Assembly: GCF_036785885.1 (NCBI RefSeq)
Contig: NC_092312.1
Location: 20,354,001-20,418,000, forward strand
Length of the DNA stretch: 64,000 bases
From: Coffea arabica
Lineage: Eukaryota; Streptophyta; Magnoliopsida; Gentianales; Rubiaceae
Direction of reading: 5' to 3'
Shown: positions 60,751 through 64,000 of the stretch, one piece after another
How positions within the stretch are numbered: position 1 is the first letter of the stretch
Layout of the letters: every line of letters starts with the position of its first letter
Notes under the pieces: generated by a model
The model's database searches: none
What the model saw: only the letters and a program-made list of their open reading frames with translations
Told to the model about the DNA's origin: nothing
Position numbers and translations under genes: made by a program

Positions 60751-61728
60751 CAAAGTTTATAAACATGGAAAAGTAAAACCTCATGGCAGCTATCGACAAC
60801 ATCCTAAAAAGTTTGGGTCGCTTGCGAATAAGAGAAAAGACTTTGGATTTTTGTGGGGGTAAATGTACAGCTCGGATGACGGGGACACTTTTGTTGGTCT
60901 GTGAAGGCAGCCAGAGGCCACCTGGGGCATTACGTATGGACGAGGGGGAGCATTACGCCAGATGAGGAGAGCAAAGATCAATTTTAGGATTTGGTCGGAG
61001 CCTACAAACTTTCCACATTCCTTCCACATTTTCTTTTTTGTACAGGCATGGCAGATGTAACAGAGGCGTAATATTCAATTATTGAGGGTACCATTGTTTA
61101 AGAACTACTACATCCATCCTAAATCTTCTACTAAATAAAAATATGGTAGTAGTAATATCATGCCTGCATGTGTAGAGAGAACAAAAATTATACGGGCAGG
61201 GACAGTCATCAGAAGGATCGTTTCTGAATAGTTTACGGATAAAATTTGGCTAAAAAAAAATTATACGGTCCAAATTTCATCTTGTATTTCAATTTTAACA
61301 ACATGTGTGGGACCTACAAAATTTTGTTCTAAAATTACACCGTGTGCAAACAAAGTTATATTACGTACAAATAAAATTACGTCGCGTGCAAAATGCACGT
61401 AATTGCGGAGAACGGTTGCACCTGGTCCATACATGAAGACATAAAAAATTGTTCTCCATCGATGAATACTGTGATTATGGGTCTTTCTTGGGAAAGCAAT
61501 GAATCAGGACTCAATGTGTAGTAACCATCCTAGCTGGTTGTGATGAATAATACTTGAACTTGATCAAGTAGAGTCCGATATTAAATTTCATAGTTTGGGG
61601 CTTTCCTGATGAATAATCAGATATCCGTTATTTTTAATAATCTGACATTTTAAAATGAAAAAAAAAAAAATCAGTGCTATGAATTCATGCAGAATCGAGA
61701 CCTTCTATCTAAACCCAATTAGAAAACA
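60751..61728. other. Intergenic, no gene found
   Basis: AT-rich DNA with no supported gene or clear transposon end. Open frames near 60783-61029 overlap on both strands and lack family features. Confidence 0.4.
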
Positions 61729-62060
61729 TTTTTTTTTTTTCAACAAACGTCAATATTGGTTATATATTTTACCACTTGAAAGTACAAGAGTTAATTACAA
61801 AAAGGGCCTCAGCCCTCCTATCATTTCCTGCAGCTACTTCTGTTAGCTAAACTGGAGAGTTATTTTTTTTCCATTCTATGTCGTTAACTAGTTTTGTTGC
61901 AAAAATATGTTAGCGTATGACTTCGTACATTAGCTGATCTATGTACAAAAAGGAACGTGCAAAGCTCAAAACCTTTTGCAAGGTCGTCAACATACGAGCA
62001 ATTTATCATTAGCCAATGCCCATGGTCGCCTATTCTTGGTACTAGCAAAAGGCACGTGCA
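61729..62060 (-). mobile_element. LINE-like 3' remnant with RNase H fragment
   Basis: The plus strand has a poly(T) run at about 61729-61740 followed by CAACAAACGTCAATATTGG. It then aligns with the remnant at 7.36-9.11 kb through GTTAATTACAAAAAGGGC and TAGTTTTGTTGCAAAAATATG. The minus strand encodes part of an RNase H-like end (DDLAKGFELCTFLFVHRSAN, then SHTLTYFCNKTS), parallel to DVEDLTQGFEYCTVSFVPI in the other copy. It is truncated and dead. Confidence 0.55.
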
Positions 62061-62858
62061 GTCCACGTATATAATTTGGAAACTGATTTTGAGAACCAAA
62101 ATTTTGGAAAATGTCTGTTATCTTGATTTCTATGTTTATCCTGGCATATGACACAAAACCCTATTTCAATCTTATCCAATCGAATTTCCTTCTTTTCTTT
62201 TCGTATGGCATGATGCACTTTGTCGGAAACATACCCGAGTTTGGCACTTAGATGTTTGGCCAACAGCATGAAATTTTTGTGACCGGTAAACTTCTAAAAC
62301 ATGTCATGGTTATAACTTCTCACGGGAGATTTTTTGTGTTTCTTGCTAATTCTGCAAGCTATGTTTTCGCCTCTTCTAAACAATGACAAATATAACCAAC
62401 AAAAACTTCTACCCATGCATGGAAAAACCTCAGAACTGAGCGAATTAGACAAATCAAGGTTAAAGCTCGTAGAGATGATGCATGATGCTATATATTGAAG
62501 GTTTGAGAATATAAGTAGAACCTTTTTTTACTTTCTCTTTTTTTTTGGGGGGGGGGATTATATTAGGGTTGTACAAGTAAAAACAAGATGTTGAACTTGA
62601 ATTCATGTCAACACGAATTGACACCAGAAAAACCTTTGACAGTGGCACCGCAATAGTTTATATTAGCGTTTGACAGTAGGAAATGGTAGCTTCTACCTGG
62701 CAAAGCAATCAAAGTCGGTAGATATGCATGCTTGTTTGAACATGAACCTACGCACGTTAACCATGCTCTACAGTGTACATTAACATCAGTTCTTGTCAAA
62801 ATACACAAGCACCTAGATTTAATACCTTATTTCCAAGGGAAAAAAAAAGGAAAAGAGC
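62061..62858. other. Intergenic, no gene found
   Basis: No supported gene. A G-run of 9-10 bases after a T-run lies near 62539-62557. Confidence 0.4.
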
Positions 62859-62874
62859 AAAAGAAAGAAAGAGA

Positions 62875-63147
62875 ACCAACGGCCTTTGGACGGTTGGCCA
62901 CCACCAAAGACTCTAAGTCTTAGTAGGGTGGGAGGTCAAAGGTTCAAATCTTACCTTCCATCAATGTGTCACTATTTGTGACTTCTTCTAAATCCACACA
63001 GGTACGTGATGTACCCGTCTGATCCGATAGTGGTTCAGTTCTACTTCTGTTGGACCTCTCCCTCCTGTATAAGTTAGAGTAGGAATAAGACTAAGAGTAG
63101 ATTAAGCTAACGGTTGCCGTCTGTCTGATTTAAAAAAAAGAAAAAGA
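62875..63147 (+). mobile_element. tRNA-derived SINE with A-rich tail
   Basis: A B-box-like GGTTCAAATCTT is at 62941-62952, with an A-box-like TTGGACGGTTG about 45 bases upstream. The 3' end is an A-rich tail from about 63131. The 16-base sequence AAAAGAAAGAAAGAGA lies on both sides (62859-62874 and 63148-63163) and may be the target duplication, though it is low in complexity. The GGCCACC motif near the start is shared with the SINE at 47150-47270. Confidence 0.65.
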
Positions 63148-63163
63148 AAAAGAAAGAAAGAGA

Positions 63164-64000
63164 CTAATTGGGGCACATATGCATGCAAATACAGATATCC
63201 AAAAAGAATCCCACATGATGACAAAGCTTTGAATCAAATAATATATCCTTGAATGGAAAATACTTAAGTAACCCACTTAGGCACTTATAACACACATGCC
63301 AACTTTTCTATCCCAGTACCTTTCATCAAGTTGACCTATCCCGCCTTAAGAAAGTAGCTAGTTTAGTGTTTTTAACAAGTCCATATTAGATTTTTTATGC
63401 CAAATCGATCGGATTAGTTTATACAACTTGATTGTATAGTATATGATTCCTACAGCTTTCAACCGGCCGAAAGAGATAAAAGTGCCATCCTTGAAGGCTT
63501 GGACTAAAGCTTAAAGCAACTCAATACGTGGGGAGGGCATAAGAGCCTAGCTGTTGAACGACATGGACATGAATGGTATCTTTTGCCGTCCTCAAGAAAA
63601 GATATTCTTTCGGGTTTCGCAAGGATTGACTCGAACATTCCTGTATTGACAAAAAAAGAAAAGAAAAGAAAAGAAAAGATATTCTCATTCTAATTGTTTG
63701 AGTCACGTTTCAACTCGGAAGCTCCTTGTATTTTTTTTTTTTTTTATCAAAAAGAGAAAGACGACTTCTTTTTGGTGAAAAATCAAAACAGGGTTTCTTT
63801 CTATCTAATAACGAAGGTTTTGAACCAAGAATTCCACGTGAATGGAATAGGGTATATAATATATAAGCGTATCTAAAGCAGAATGTGATGTCAAAGCTCT
63901 TCAAGCTGTCAATAATGTCATTATTATTTCTTTCAATTTCATATTTGGCTCATTTTTTTTTTGAGTTAATTGGATGCTTAATTTTCTTCTTTAATTTCCG
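63164..64000. other. Right flank, no gene found
   Basis: AT-rich with poly(A)-type runs and (AAAAG)n near 63655-63678. No supported coding region. Confidence 0.4.

Overview
The window is nuclear DNA from a flowering plant, almost certainly a eudicot. Its genes are split by GT-AG introns, the intergenic DNA is AT-rich and full of small transposons, and every recognisable protein belongs to a plant family. The closest matches I recall are Arabidopsis proteins; I cannot fix the species. It holds seven protein-coding genes and one microRNA gene. I found no operon, CRISPR array, viral genome or bacterial-type system.

Layout. 0.9-4.7 kb, minus: a five-exon membrane-anchored DUF7036-type protein. 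7.3-9.1 kb: a LINE-like remnant carrying four levels of nested insertions. 11.8-13.3 kb, plus: an F-box/LRR protein like At1g10780. 15.0-17.4 kb, minus: a p24-delta cargo receptor of the early secretory pathway. 18-20 kb: a retroposon with 16-base flanking repeats and a long inverted-repeat element. 20.0-20.5 kb, plus: an intronless MEE9-like small coiled-coil protein. 23.1-28.6 kb, plus: an AKR2-type ankyrin chaperone. 30.7-32.0 kb: two adjacent TRIM retroelements, both minus. 33.0-38.6 kb, plus: an ARGLU1-like RS/coiled-coil protein with a 3.3 kb second intron. 39-44.4 kb: gene-free, crowded with MITEs. 44.6-45.0 kb, plus: a MIR166 gene, with a decayed partial copy about 2.2 kb downstream next to a SINE. 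48.0-49.6 kb: a MITE whose core has grown into about 1.4 kb of AT repeats. 50.1-57.9 kb, minus: a MORN-repeat phosphatidylinositol 4-phosphate 5-kinase like PIP5K7/8. 59.7-60.8 kb: a second long inverted-repeat element. 61.7-63.2 kb: another LINE-like RNase H remnant and a SINE.

The genes are not functionally clustered. They cover protein turnover (F-box), secretory traffic (p24), organelle protein targeting (AKR2), RNA processing (ARGLU1-like), phosphoinositide signalling (PIP5K) and developmental control (miR166). Exon joins were made by eye from splice signals; reading frame is kept across every join, which supports the models. The most interesting points are the decayed MIR166 copy, a phase-compatible alternative first exon for PIP5K, the two complete TRIM elements, the nested insertions at 7.4-9.1 kb and the AT-expanded MITE.
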